Assembly (NCBI GenBank): GCA_024138025.1
Contig: JAMXBD010000394.1
Span: 372,001 to 436,000, forward strand
Reading direction: 5' to 3'
DNA: 64,000 nucleotides
Origin: Combretum micranthum
Lineage: Eukaryota > Streptophyta > Magnoliopsida > Myrtales > Combretaceae
A program made the translations under genes and the position numbers. The notes beneath the pieces were generated by a model. That model made no database searches. It saw nothing but the letters and a program-made list of their open reading frames with translations, and was not told the DNA's origin. This document shows, in pieces, positions 1-10,220 of the stretch. Position 1 is the stretch's first letter, and the number at the start of each line of letters is the position of its first letter.

Positions 1-151
1 TTCCTAAATCCCAAAGGATTATTTAAAATACCTAAATTATCTTCTAAAATGTTTTCTCAAACCCTCACATGCTTAAGAACCCACTTACTCACTCACATGC
101 TTCAAGATTTAATCCTAGCCTCTATCTAATCTCTAACCTAATGCCACTATC

Positions 152-159
152 TATAAAAG
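152..159 (+). promoter_or_regulatory. TATA box of L0
   Basis: TATAAAAG preceded by CTATC; transcription would start about 30 nt downstream. The splice-donor match follows about 360 nt later. Confidence 0.5.
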
Positions 160-1619
160 CTTCTTTATTTGGCAAAACCCTAACCCTACCACACACAAAT
201 CCACAAGCCACACTCCTATGGTCAGTTGCCTCCACAAACCAAAAATGTCATTTTTATTTCATCTTACACACTTGAGAGAAACCTAGGACAAATCTCTAGT
301 CATATACCTTTGATCTTTACCAAAAATGGTTCTTTTATTCATCTAAACACATCCAAACTTCCAGCAACCTTACATAGCTGATCAAAGAGTGAAATCAACA
401 TAAAATAACCCCCATTTAGCAAGGAAAAGCCCAGGGCACAAAGAGGGAAATCTTCATCAAATTTAATTTGAAGTAGTGGTTGTGTATTGAAGTTTAACTT
501 AATTTTAAGAGTATTAGGTAAGTAAACTTTGATTCTTTGATTGATTATGTTTTTATTTGATTTAAGATTTGAAAAACACTTAATGAACCTCTCGAACACT
601 TGCTGCACGTGTAAGATATATATGTATATGATGATATATTTTGATGATTTTTGGATAATCATGTTAGATTTAGGTGTTAATGATGTTATAGTGAAGTATA
701 TTGCATATAATCATCTTATATATGTTGAATCCTTAATATATATTGATTATCACTTGATGAGCATGTATTTATAATATGAATAACCTGCTGTACATATTTA
801 GAAATTCATGTTATGGATGTTCCATGTTGATATCTTTCATTGATTCATGTTAAAAATGAAGTTATATGATGATTTGAGCCTAAACTTGATGATTTTAACT
901 TGTGTTATGATAGGATTATGATTAATCATGATTATTGACATATTTAGTATCATGTTTAGGTGTGATATTATGTTAATGGTATTCTGATCACGTTGTGAGC
1001 CAAGTTATGTGTTTTAAACTTGTATTTGGGCTATGTTCTGAAATTCCTGTTTTCCCCTGTTTAAAATCCGATTTTAAAAATAGTTTTAGCATAGTAAATG
1101 AGATTTAAAAACCGTGAAATTTTACAGGATTTTATTTCATTAAAATTAGTATAATTTAGGCTCAAGAATCACTTAAAAAGGTTAAGAATTGATGGAGTTA
1201 TTAGTTGTGCAATAAAACATACCACCCAGTGGATTCTGTTTTGTTCCTGTTAGTTAGCCCAACTTCAAATTATCATAACTCATCCCATACAGATTATTAT
1301 CACTTGAATTAGGTACCAATAGAAATCTCTATGAGTCTAGTTTCTAACCCAACTGGAACCACTCAAAAATTCGTTCGGATGGCCCAGATATGCCCATTTT
1401 AGTAAAGTATGCGCAATCTGACTTTCAGGGAAAAATTGGACAGATTTGGTCCTTTGTGAAAAACGAATTCTTAAAAATAGTTATTGGGCTCTAAAAATCA
1501 TACAAAAATTCATGGAAGTATTTTTATTGATTATCTTTCAAAAGAAATTTATTTTACAGAAATCCGATATGATTTGGCGGCCCAAATAGCTAAAATGTGA
1601 GGATATACCATACTTTATG

Positions 1620-2290
1620 ATGGGCTGGAACTATAGAGTAGTTTTTGGGCTTACAATCAAACCTAAATATTTTGTATCAATCTGAACCTATTCTAATATG
1701 GGCCTATCCATATCATATCAAGGTCCATATCCCTTAAAAATAAATCTAAAAATCAAACCCATGACTTTAGCTTAAACCCCATGGGTTTAAAATATAAAAA
1801 TGAGGTCCATTACCCACTTTTACTCCAAGTGGACCTTACACCCAATACTTTAAGCACATCATCTAAGCTCCAAGAGTATTGACTCTTAATGGGTCCATAT
1901 ACATTTCATGGGCCTTATAGCTTAAATTATAACTTAGTTACTTATTGGGCCTAATAGGTTCACTCAAGGCCTAATATTCCTAAATAAGACATAATTCTAA
2001 TCTTTTGGGCTTATCACATATATTTAGGTCCAATAACTTAATTAAACTCCTAATTGGACCAGTCCAATCATGAAGCCCAATTTAATTCTAAGCTTTATAT
2101 ATATAGATTTCCTTAATGGGCCCAAGCCTACTTCAAGGCCCATTAACCTAATAAAGTGAAAATGATTAATAGTTATTTAATGGGCTTAACTAGTAAACCC
2201 TTAAGGCCCATTACTTCTAAATAAGATATTCAATTACATATGTCTTAATGGGCTTACTCTATATCTACTCCAAGCCCATTTCACCCCTAA
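1620..2290. repeat. Cluster of TGGGCC/TGGGCT motifs
   Basis: About 14 copies of TGGGCC or TGGGCT, or their complements, are spread over about 670 bp inside the putative intron of L0. TGGGCY is the plant 'site II' motif bound by TCP-type factors. Whether these copies bind anything is unknown. Confidence 0.5.
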
Positions 2291-2796
2291 AATTTTGTAA
2301 AGTCTTATAAAGTTAAGGCGTTGTTCTAAAAGCTTAATACTTGATATAATTCTTTGTAAATGCTTAATCCTGATTTTGTTAAATCTTTTGTTAACAGATT
2401 CTTCTTTCTGTTATCCTTCGGACTTCTTCGAGTTTCCTTCTGTTATACAAGGTACGCAGTAACATGCGTGTTGCTTGTTAGGACAGGCATTAAAATGGTT
2501 AAAAACTTAAAGAGGCTTAATGATTAATTGCTTGTGTTTGGTCGGGCTCGGGCCGGAGAGTTCCGACGACCCCATTAGAGTCCAACTCTAATGTGGTAGA
2601 GTGTAGGCACTTAGGCCACCCTTGGTGGTACGGTGGCTAGCTGACGGGCCGGTACAGTAGCGGGGTAACGATTAACCCCATTGAAGAGAAGTTGCACAGC
2701 TGGAAGACTACGGTAATGGGCCCGTACCTTCACTGTGTAGATGGATTGGTTCGGTTAATGTCAGATAACGGCTGGAAAACCCGGACGATGCTAGTT

Positions 2797-2873
2797 TCTT
2801 CCAGGGTCTTCGGACCATATCTTCCAGGGTCTTCGGACCATATCTTCCAGGGTCTAAGGACCAAGCTTCCAGG
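2797..2873. repeat. 23-bp tandem repeat in L0
   Basis: Three units of 23 bp start at 2797, 2820 and 2843, followed by a partial unit. Each contains CTTCCAGGGTCT; the third has diverged. The array sits just upstream of a hairpin, where the other LTR families also carry short tandem modules. Confidence 0.85.
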
Positions 2874-2902
2874 ATGTGACACCGGCTTGTCATATCACAT
2901 CC
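2872..2902 (+). other. Hairpin in the L0 intron
   Basis: Arms GGATGTGA (2872-2879) and TCACATCC (2895-2902) are perfectly complementary with a 15-nt loop containing CCGG. It is about 190 nt upstream of the acceptor, in a position like that of the paired hairpins of the other LTRs. Confidence 0.5.
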
Positions 2903-3584
2903 CCCTTGTCGTGTGCGTATGCACGAAAGGATTTCCCTGCCCCGTGTTTGATTCGGAGTATGAGTGCTCCTGTGCTGGCTTAATTAAATACCTCAATTTA
3001 TTGGTTGTGCTTGGTAGAATAAGTATGCTTGCATTCACGTCGCATGTGCTTGCGTTACTGTGTATTGGGCTTCGCCGCTCATTCTAATCATTTCAGGTAC
3101 TGATTGTGTTTCTGGTGATGATGGCTATGATTCTGATGACCGCTATGACTTCTTGGGGTATGGTACCGACTTCGAGGAGTGTGCTGACGAGTTCTACGAT
3201 TAGATGCGGGCATTGTTTTATGCTTACTGTTATGTTCTTTTGGAGAGCCTAGTGAGGACTCTACTGTTTTTGAGATACTTATACAGTTTTTGAGATACTG
3301 TTTACTTTTGGGGCGCCTGTGTGCGCAAGATTATTGTTTTTTTTTTTTCATCACTTCTTATTTCGATACTATGGTTTTATGAGTTATTTACTCTTGTGAG
3401 TAATCTTTTTGAAATTGGTATCAAATGTTTTATTTCCCCTGCAGTTAAATATTTGTGAAAACTAATTAAAGAGTTTTCGAAAACTAAAATATGTTAGAAA
3501 CTCACCGTAGTTTGTAGGAGCCTTTCGTGAATTACACTTAGTGATTCGCGGGCGGGCTGTTGCACCCTATCTCGGGGCGTGACA

Positions 3585-4922
3585 CTATTTTTGAGAAATC
3601 TCACACAAACTTCCTGTAATAGCCAGCTAATCCAAGAAAACTTCTAATCTCAGTCATCGTCCTTGGTTGTTTCCATTCCATTACGGCCTTAATCTTTTCA
3701 GGATCTACGGATATTCCTTTCCCTGAGATAACATGTCCTAGAAAAGATATTTGGTCCAACCAAAAGTCACACTTGGATAATTTGGCATATAACTTGTGCT
3801 CCCTTAAGGTTTGTAATGCCATTCTCAGATGTTCTTTGTGTTGCTCCCGTGTTTTAGAATAAACCAAAATATCATCAATGAAGACAATCACGCATTTATC
3901 CAAGAGCGGCTTATACACCCGATTCATCAAGTCCATGAAAGCAGCTGGTGCATTTGTCAATCCAAATGGCATGACCATGAACTCATAGTGTCCATACCGA
4001 GTTCTAAAAGCGGTCTTTGACACATCCTCTGGTTTTATCCTCAGCTGGTGGTATCCAGATCTCAAATCAATGCGCGAGAATATACTTGCTCCTTGTAGTT
4101 GGTCAAAGAGATCGTCAATCCTTGGCAATGGATACTTATTCTTTATAGTGACCTTGTTGAGTTCTCGATAGTCAATACACAACCTCATCGATCCATCTTT
4201 CTTCTTCACGAATAATACCGGAGCTCCCCAAGGCGAGACACTTGGTCTAACAAATCCTTGGTCAAGCAATTCTTGTAATTGCTTCTTAAGTTCCTTGAGC
4301 TCAACAGGTGCCATTTGGTATGGTGCCTTGGATATAGGTTCTGTTTTTGGCATCAAATCGATCTCAAAATCGATTTCTCGTTTTGGGGGTAACCCAGGCA
4401 ATTCTTCTGGAAAAACATCAGAGAATTCATTAACGATGGGGATGTCGTCAATGTTGGGTCTTTCCTTATCCTCCTCCGTACTTCCCACATAACTTTCAAC
4501 TCCTTCCTCAACCTCTTCAATTACTTCGAACGAACTTAACTCCAAACTTTTAGAAGTTGCGGATTCTCCCAAAAATGTAGCTTTCTTTCCGTCTTGTCCC
4601 ATGAATTCCACCTTTTTATTTCTACAATCTACCTTTGCTTCTACCATGGACAACCAACTCATTCCGAGAATCACCTCGTACTTGCTAATTTCTATTACTA
4701 TAAGATCTGTAATTGCTTCATGGCCTTGTATCTTCATGGGGCAATTCCTTATTACTTCTTTGGTAGTCACCACACTACCGGTGGGGGTTTTTATACGAAA
4801 ACTTGTTGTGATTGTGGTGATAGGTAAACCGGTCTTCAAGGCTATACTAGCGGCAACAAAGGAATGTGTTGCACCGGTATCGAAGAGGGTATAAGCGGTT
4901 AGGTCCCCTATTTGTATGGTTC
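3585..4922 (-). pseudogene. pol fragment of A: protease and reverse transcriptase
   Basis: One long reading frame holds the aspartic protease active site DTGA (4870-4881) near its start and an RT with [23 protein letters not shown] and the catalytic FIDD (3871-3882), followed by the thumb motif [12 protein letters not shown]. It has no upstream ATG: the frame opens downstream of an in-frame stop and would be joined to gag by splicing (intron 4923-5059). A TGA where the family has an arginine codon ends the frame at 3598-3600, and L0 cuts the gene a few codons later. Protease cuts the polyprotein and RT copies the element RNA to DNA in cytoplasmic particles. This copy cannot be functional because RNase H and integrase are separated from it. 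Confidence 0.9.
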
Positions 4923-5059
4923 CTGTGTTCAAGATGCGTATGTTACTATTCTTATTGTCCTTATAAGGTTCCCTAGATATCTATTATTTCCAACATACAT
5001 CATAACTTTATACTCAACAGATATCAAAACAGACATATATTTTAAAGGTTGAGGCTAAC
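4923..5059 (-). other. Gag-pro intron of A (GT-AG, 137 bp)
   Basis: On the minus strand gag runs to SLVTG and reaches a stop immediately after ACAG|GTTAGC. 137 bp later GAACACAG| precedes the protease N-terminus. With the 137 bp removed, gag and protease are in one frame, and the stretch from LVTG to the active-site DTG has exactly the length and spacing found uninterrupted in element P (13430-13487). The segment is AT-rich, of plant intron size, with GT and AG ends. This is comparative evidence; no cDNA is available. Confidence 0.7.
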
Positions 5060-6415
5060 CTGTAACCAAGCTATAGTCATACTCCTCTCCATGGTCCAGG
5101 GCAGCCAACTCTACTCCTTCTTCGGCATCCTCCTCGCAGACCCATTGCCCTTCAAGGTTGTAAATTCTCAGCCCATGCATAGATGATGCCGAGCGACTTC
5201 CGCTTCCATTCCCACTCCTTGTCGGGGCAAGTCCTCCTGAGGATCCGACAGGTCGGTTTGTTGTGAGATTCCTTTGGGGACACTCGTTAGCAAAATGTCC
5301 CAATTGCTTACATACGAAACAAGTCGTAGAAGCTTTCTTTGGGCAATCAGGAATCTTATGGCTCGGGTCACCACAGAAATAACATTTGTTCTGGAGAAGG
5401 GGGCATCTCTTCGGATAGTGCGCCCCTTTGCATTTCTAACAACTTACTGCTGCCTTGGAATTATCCGTTTATCCACCGAAATTTCCCTTAAAGTTGCTAA
5501 CTGGTTTAAACCTCTTAGAAGGGAAATTGGAGCTCGTTCCAGGTTGAAATTTCCTTCCAAACACATGCACTTTCTTCTCAGAAGTCCCAGCTTTCCTTTT
5601 CTTGGCCCCTTCAACAATTCTTGCTCTTTCAACCAATTCCCTGAAGGTGCGGATGTCAAACTCTTCTAACCGCATCCTTAAGTCCTCATCTAACCCATTC
5701 AGGAACACTTGTCGTTTCAGCTCCTCACTATACTTATAAGAATCCGGAGCATACTGCAGGAGTCGGCTGAATTCCGTCTCATATTGTTCTATGGATTTTC
5801 CTCTCTGGGATATGTGCAAGAAATCCGCACTATACCTTACTCTTAAACTTCCAGGGAAATAATTTTCCAGAAACTCATTCCGAAACATATCCCAGGTGAT
5901 AGGTGGCGGCAATTCCCTACTCTTGGACTCCCACCAGATGCGGGCATTAAACCTCAACATATAAGTACCATAGCTTATTCGAAGATGATGAGGAACTTCA
6001 TAGGCGGCAAAAGATCGTTCTATCTGCGCGAGCCAATCTTCGCTTCATCTGGTTTCCCAAAAGCTCCGTCAAAGTAACGGTTACTTTTGATAAAATCTGG
6101 GAGTGAAGTTCTGTATGGTCGAGGTGGCGGAGGCGGCAGGGGTGCTGTATGTGATTGAGCATCAGGTGCTGCTGGTCCATGTACAGATGCTTGGGTGCTT
6201 GCTGGGGTGGTGCTTGTGCTGGTGCCGGAGGTGGCATATTCCTCTGTTGTTGTTGAACTAACACATTAAGAAGCTGTGTTAACTGACCCAGAGTGGCTTG
6301 GAGATTGCCTTGCTGGTCTGGGGCAGGAGCCACAGGGGGCACTTCTGGTTGGTTAACTTCTTCAGGCGGGTTATTCGATGCCTGCCTCATCCTTGGTCGT
6401 CCCCTTCTAGGTCGG
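5060..6415 (-). pseudogene. gag of A (capsid-like core and zinc knuckles)
   Basis: The frame starts at 6415 with an arginine-rich stretch (RPRRGRPR) but no ATG; a stop lies two codons upstream and an ACAG acceptor-like site sits at the boundary. The first ATG (6388-6390) is a valine codon in B, so it is unlikely to be the start. The retrotransposon-gag core lies at 5960-5469 (WWESK, FLENYFPGSLR, SIEQYETEFSRLLQYAP, EFDIRTFRELVERARI). CCHC knuckles follow at about 5430-5290, including CYFCGDPSHKIPDC and CFVCKQLGHFANEC. The C-terminus is acidic (EEDAEEG) and ends at SLVTG. At least one frameshift separates the N-terminal part from the core, so this copy is decayed. Confidence 0.85.
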
Positions 6416-7492
6416 CTGTTTTAATTGTTTACGTAAATACTAGATTATTAAGTCTTTTACATACTAAGTTACGGAAATTGCGGAAGCTTTTAAGAAATAA
6501 ACATATAAAGGGAAATATCACATAAGAGAAATTTAATCAACTAAATCAAGAGAGGAAATTTGTTTAAACCAAAATATTTAATTAAAAAGCATAGAAGGGA
6601 ATCAAGGTAAAAGAAATTCAAAATACAACAAATATTGAACACTCTTTCGAAAACATAAATTAAACCACTAATCGATCCTATATCCTAAGTCGATCTGGTT
6701 ACAAAATTCTTGTTGGACACATGGGATTGCTCATGTGGATCCTTCCTTCTTTCTTTGATCTTTTCTTCCTGAGGGAGTTGTATTACGGTGGTTGGGTCTA
6801 GAAGTCGTCCTTAGCCATCTTAGTTACGAACAGCTTCAATTGCTTCGGTCCATCATTCTTTTTCCTTTGGGAGGGTTGATTTCTAACGTGCTTGGCTCCC
6901 GTTGATCAACTTCGTCTGCGCTGCTGCTCCTCATCGGATACTTCCGTCACTTCTTTCTCGATCAGGTTTCTACGCGAGATCGTCTTCGATTCGGGATATT
7001 CTCATCAGGCCATTTGAAATCTTGACTGGCTTTACGTTGGTTGGAAATATCCTTATCTCGTCCATGATCTGCTGGCTCATGGGCATAGATATATAATCGG
7101 CGTATGGAATTCCAATTCAAAAATGGGGAAAACTAAACATCTATTATTTCGGAAAAGAACGTAGCTTTTTGGAGCATAGGGTGTGGTTGTAATGGCACGT
7201 AAGACATTCCATATCGTAAGAAACTTCTAAGTTAGTCTTAATAGGGCAAACTCCTTACATAGGCTTCTTACTTTAATCGGTAATCCACAAGGGTTTCCTC
7301 ATTTCTTAAGTTCAAACATTGGGCCTTAACTCTAACTTCTCCAAGAGTAACTATAAAGGACAAGGGAGGTCATTAATTCTCCTTTTTGAGAATTTCTAAA
7401 CTTGTCTAATCCTATCTAAGTCCTTTCGTAAACATATCTATCTTTTTCTATTCTAGATTTATTCCTATTACCTTTATTTCTATAAACTTGTT
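6416..7492 (-). other. Leader of A between PBS and gag
   Basis: About 1.08 kb. It matches the equivalent region of B. The small ORF found in B (27958-28221) is present here only as a broken copy at about 6820-7090. No conserved domain is recognisable. Confidence 0.6.
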
Positions 7493-7504
7493 GCTCTGAT
7501 ACCA
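7493..7504 (-). other. Primer-binding site of A (tRNA-iMet)
   Basis: The minus strand reads TGGTATCAGAGC, complementary to the 3' end of plant initiator-Met tRNA, 8 nt inside the LTR end at 7513. Confidence 0.93.
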
Positions 7505-8054
7505 ACTTAAACTGTCACGCCCCGAAGGTACCCTAAACGTGGCAGTCCGCCACATATAATATCAAGGCTTAAGAATGGCTACCTTAGTCATGCGAAAGCC
7601 TTAGTATTATATGTAAGGCGTCTAACACGGTAATAGGAGACGCTTTTGGGAAGCATAGTTTAAGCAAGTAAAGATAAACATACAAGAATCCAGAAATAAA
7701 GTATATCATATCATAATAACCAAAGGTCTGTTACATAATTTCTTAGGGGCATACCCCCGCTAATTCCAAGGATCGAGATAAACTTCATAACATCCAAAAT
7801 ACTACATTAAAGATTTCAAAGGAATTCTAATCTAAGTCTTCGAGTAGATTTCCTCCAAAAGCTTCAATATAAAACGTACACGGATACGGGAAGACCTCGG
7901 GCACAAAAATAGGTGTTCCTGAGAATACAAATATCTATAGGGGTGTAAGCTTATGGGCTTAGTGAGTAAATCCCAAAATTCATACTCAAGAAAATTATCA
8001 ATCAAGTTTATTATTCAAACATATGAAATGCAACAACCACGTGAGCATACAAGA

Positions 8055-8103
8055 CATATGACTTTCCGGGAATCATATGTTGAATGAATTACGCCCTTCA
8101 TTC
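8055..8103 (-). other. Paired hairpins in the LTR of A
   Basis: Read on the minus strand: GAATGAA/TTCATTC (8082-8103) with loop GGGCGTAA, then CATATGA/TCATATG (8055-8079) with an 11-nt loop TTCCCGGAAAG. Both stems are perfect and both recur with compensatory changes in other LTR families of the window. Confidence 0.6.
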
Positions 8104-8165
8104 GGGGTTGGGTATTCAGGCCAATTACAGCCACAACTTTTAAAAACACTTTTATAGATCTTACC

Positions 8166-8252
8166 GGCTCCTATACGCCATCAAAAACTTGTAGTTATTA
8201 CAGGCTCCTACTAGCCACCAATTTAAGTAGTTCTTACTGGCTCCTACTCGCC
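8166..8252 (-). repeat. Three spaced GGC...GCC mini-hairpins
   Basis: GGCTCCTATACGCC (8166-8179), GGCTCCTACTAGCC (8203-8216) and GGCTCCTACTCGCC (8239-8252) lie 36-37 bp apart, each with GGC/GCC ends that can pair. Confidence 0.7.
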
Positions 8253-10108
8253 ACTTACATGATATACCGGTTATGTCTACCACCACTATTATACACTTGT
8301 CCCACCAATTGTATAGTAGTGAATGCAATGTGACTCAACATATGAAGTGCATGAATAATTTCTTTAATTAAAGTCTAGTAGTTACATTTAACTTCTTTCA
8401 AGTGATCAACCAATTTCAAACACTTCAAGATATTAATGCACATACAACTTTATTATAAACAAATCGAGTTTCGATATACTTAGTATTCTTTCAACATATT
8501 ATCATACACTTCCTTTTGATTTTGCCTTAATTCTAGTGCAACTAATTTTACAAGCACAATCGAGAGTATGAGAAAATTAACGGGAAGTAACTCACTCGCC
8601 ATGATGACACCTTTCTTGAAATGGATGAGTCGTTCGGAAATTTCCACTTAATCGTAGTAATCTCGGGATACGAACAATCCTCCTCGTGATTATCTAATCA
8701 AGAAGAATACCCAAAATGAGTATTTCATGAAATTCTCTTCTTGAAGATTCTAATCTTTTCTTAAAATCGTGGTAAAATCGTATAAGGGGAAATTCCAACT
8801 TAAAATGGCCATAACTTGCTCATTTTAACTCGGAATTTCGCGTATAATATATCGTTTTCTACCTACTCGAAAAGATCTACGCATTTCTAAGCTTATTTCC
8901 ATAAAACTAAGTCGTTTGGGTTCCGAAAAGGTAGCGACCAGATTTGCCACGAATTTGCAAACACTTGTTTTCCTTCTTGTAAACAAAGCTCATTTGAAAA
9001 GATAAATATTTCAATTATTTTGTAAACTTTTGAAAGGTATATATATATATATATATGTAATGACTCATAACAAATGTATGAAGTAAATGAGTTGTCTCAA
9101 CTTATAAAAAGTAAGGTTTTAAAAGACTTTGAACTTGAGATTCTATTGAATATTTATTTTACTTTTGAAAGATCTTGAGTTTATTGAGATGAATATTCTT
9201 TTTCTAATTTAATCTTTCTTTAAATTCCTTAAGGTGTGGTTTTATTTTCAAAACTTGGATTCAAAAAGTAATAAAATGACATTTTTGTTTCTTGTAATGA
9301 TTCCAAAAGAAATACTTCTTGATGAAAGATAAGTTTTCATAAAACCTTTTGTTTATGTAAGAAAAATCATTCCCATGCATGTTCATGGGTTTTTGAGAAA
9401 TCCATTTTCCATATTTATTTCTTTTGGAAGAATCTTTAATTCAAGAAAACACTTTCTCATTTATTTTTGTTGAGACAAAAACATTATGTTCATGCATGAA
9501 TATGAATCATAAGCTATAGAAATATAAAGTAAAATAAAAACTTGAAAGCTTAAGTAAATAATAAAGTAAATCAAGTATTGGGACCTTAGCTTCATCAAGG
9601 ACCCCGGGACTAAGAAAAGACTAGTCCCGAAAAGAAAAGAAAGAGAAATTGTTTTGACTTGATGAGGACAAGTCTAAGACTAGAATGACTAGTCTTAAAA
9701 TCAATCTTGAAATAAATCGCGATAAGTAAATAAATTTCATGAAAGATAAATAAATTGCAAGATAATGAGCTTATATGCTCTAAATAGTATATATAGCTAT
9801 ATAGATATTTAGATAGTAATAACATAAAGGAAATATAAAGAACATAAAGGAACATAAAGAGATTGATATTATGAACAAAAACAAAGTATGAATCTAATGT
9901 TGCTTTCTTAACCTTCATGGTTTTAGAAAACATACACTAAGCTCATACTAAGTAGATGAACATGAAGAATTCTTGAGAAATTTCTTACCTAAAGGAAACT
10001 AAACTTAAGAAGACTTCTTGAGAGAACTCTTGAGAGAAATTGGAGAGAAATTTTTGTAGAGTAACTTTAGAGAAGAAGAGGTGTGAAAGAAGTGAAGGTA
10101 TGAAGGGG

Positions 10109-10116
10109 TATTTATA
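10109..10116 (-). promoter_or_regulatory. TATA box of the A LTR
   Basis: The minus strand reads TATAAATA followed by CCCC, the same context as in D (52164), S2 (37920) and N (35257). Confidence 0.75.
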
Positions 10117-10184
10117 GGAAAATGTGGGAGATAATTTGTGCTAATTAAATAAATGGAAAATAAAACAAATTTGAGGCATCAAGG

Positions 10185-10187
<3 letters not shown>

Positions 10188-10220
<33 letters not shown>
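10188..10220. repeat. G33 homopolymer in the A promoter region
   Basis: A run of 33 G follows GAGGGGA and precedes CGGCGCTAC. The equivalent place in D and S2 holds GGCCGGCGCCCC-type sequence, so this looks like a slippage expansion of a short C run. The true length may be uncertain. Confidence 0.9.

Larger units (their letters stand above)
518..3096 (+). other. Putative 5'-leader intron of L0
   Basis: The donor TTAG|GTAAGT (517/518) is a full plant consensus. The acceptor TTCTAATCATTTCAG| (ends 3096) has a branch-like CTAAT and a pyrimidine stretch. The same donor/acceptor layout recurs in the other LTRs of the window. No transcript data are available here. Confidence 0.45.
1..3584 (+). mobile_element. 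Right part of a Tekay-type gypsy LTR (L0)
   Basis: The block ends in GGGGCGTGACA at 3584, the terminal motif of the other Tekay LTRs in the window, and then switches abruptly to the RT gene of element A, which runs the other way. A TATA box (152-159), a strong splice-donor match (517/518) and an acceptor-like site (3096) occur in the order seen in the other LTRs, so + orientation is well supported. The left end (TGTAAAC-like) is not in the window, so the LTR is longer than 3.58 kb. It may be a solo LTR or the 3' LTR of a longer element. The interior shares little sequence with the other LTRs, so this is a different family. The flank at 3585-3589 (CTATT) is the expected target duplication; its partner lies off the window. 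Confidence 0.8.
7919..9988 (-). other. Putative 5'-leader intron in the LTR of A
   Basis: The donor CCTTTAG|GTAAGAAA (intron starts at 9988) lies about 120 nt downstream of TATA. The acceptor TATTCTCAG| ends at 7919, giving an intron of 2,070 bp. The exon between TATA and donor is CT-rich and has no ATG. The layout is shared with N, S2, S3, C, D and P. Confidence 0.5.

Noticed and set aside
3829..5669. Several plus-strand ORFs opposite gag and pol of A, and their twins opposite B
   Set aside because: They are complementary-strand shadows of well-supported gag-pol sequence.
9035..9057. TA dinucleotide runs here and at about 44387, 52508, 53443, 60970 and 61893
   Set aside because: Ordinary microsatellites in AT-rich LTRs; no further meaning.
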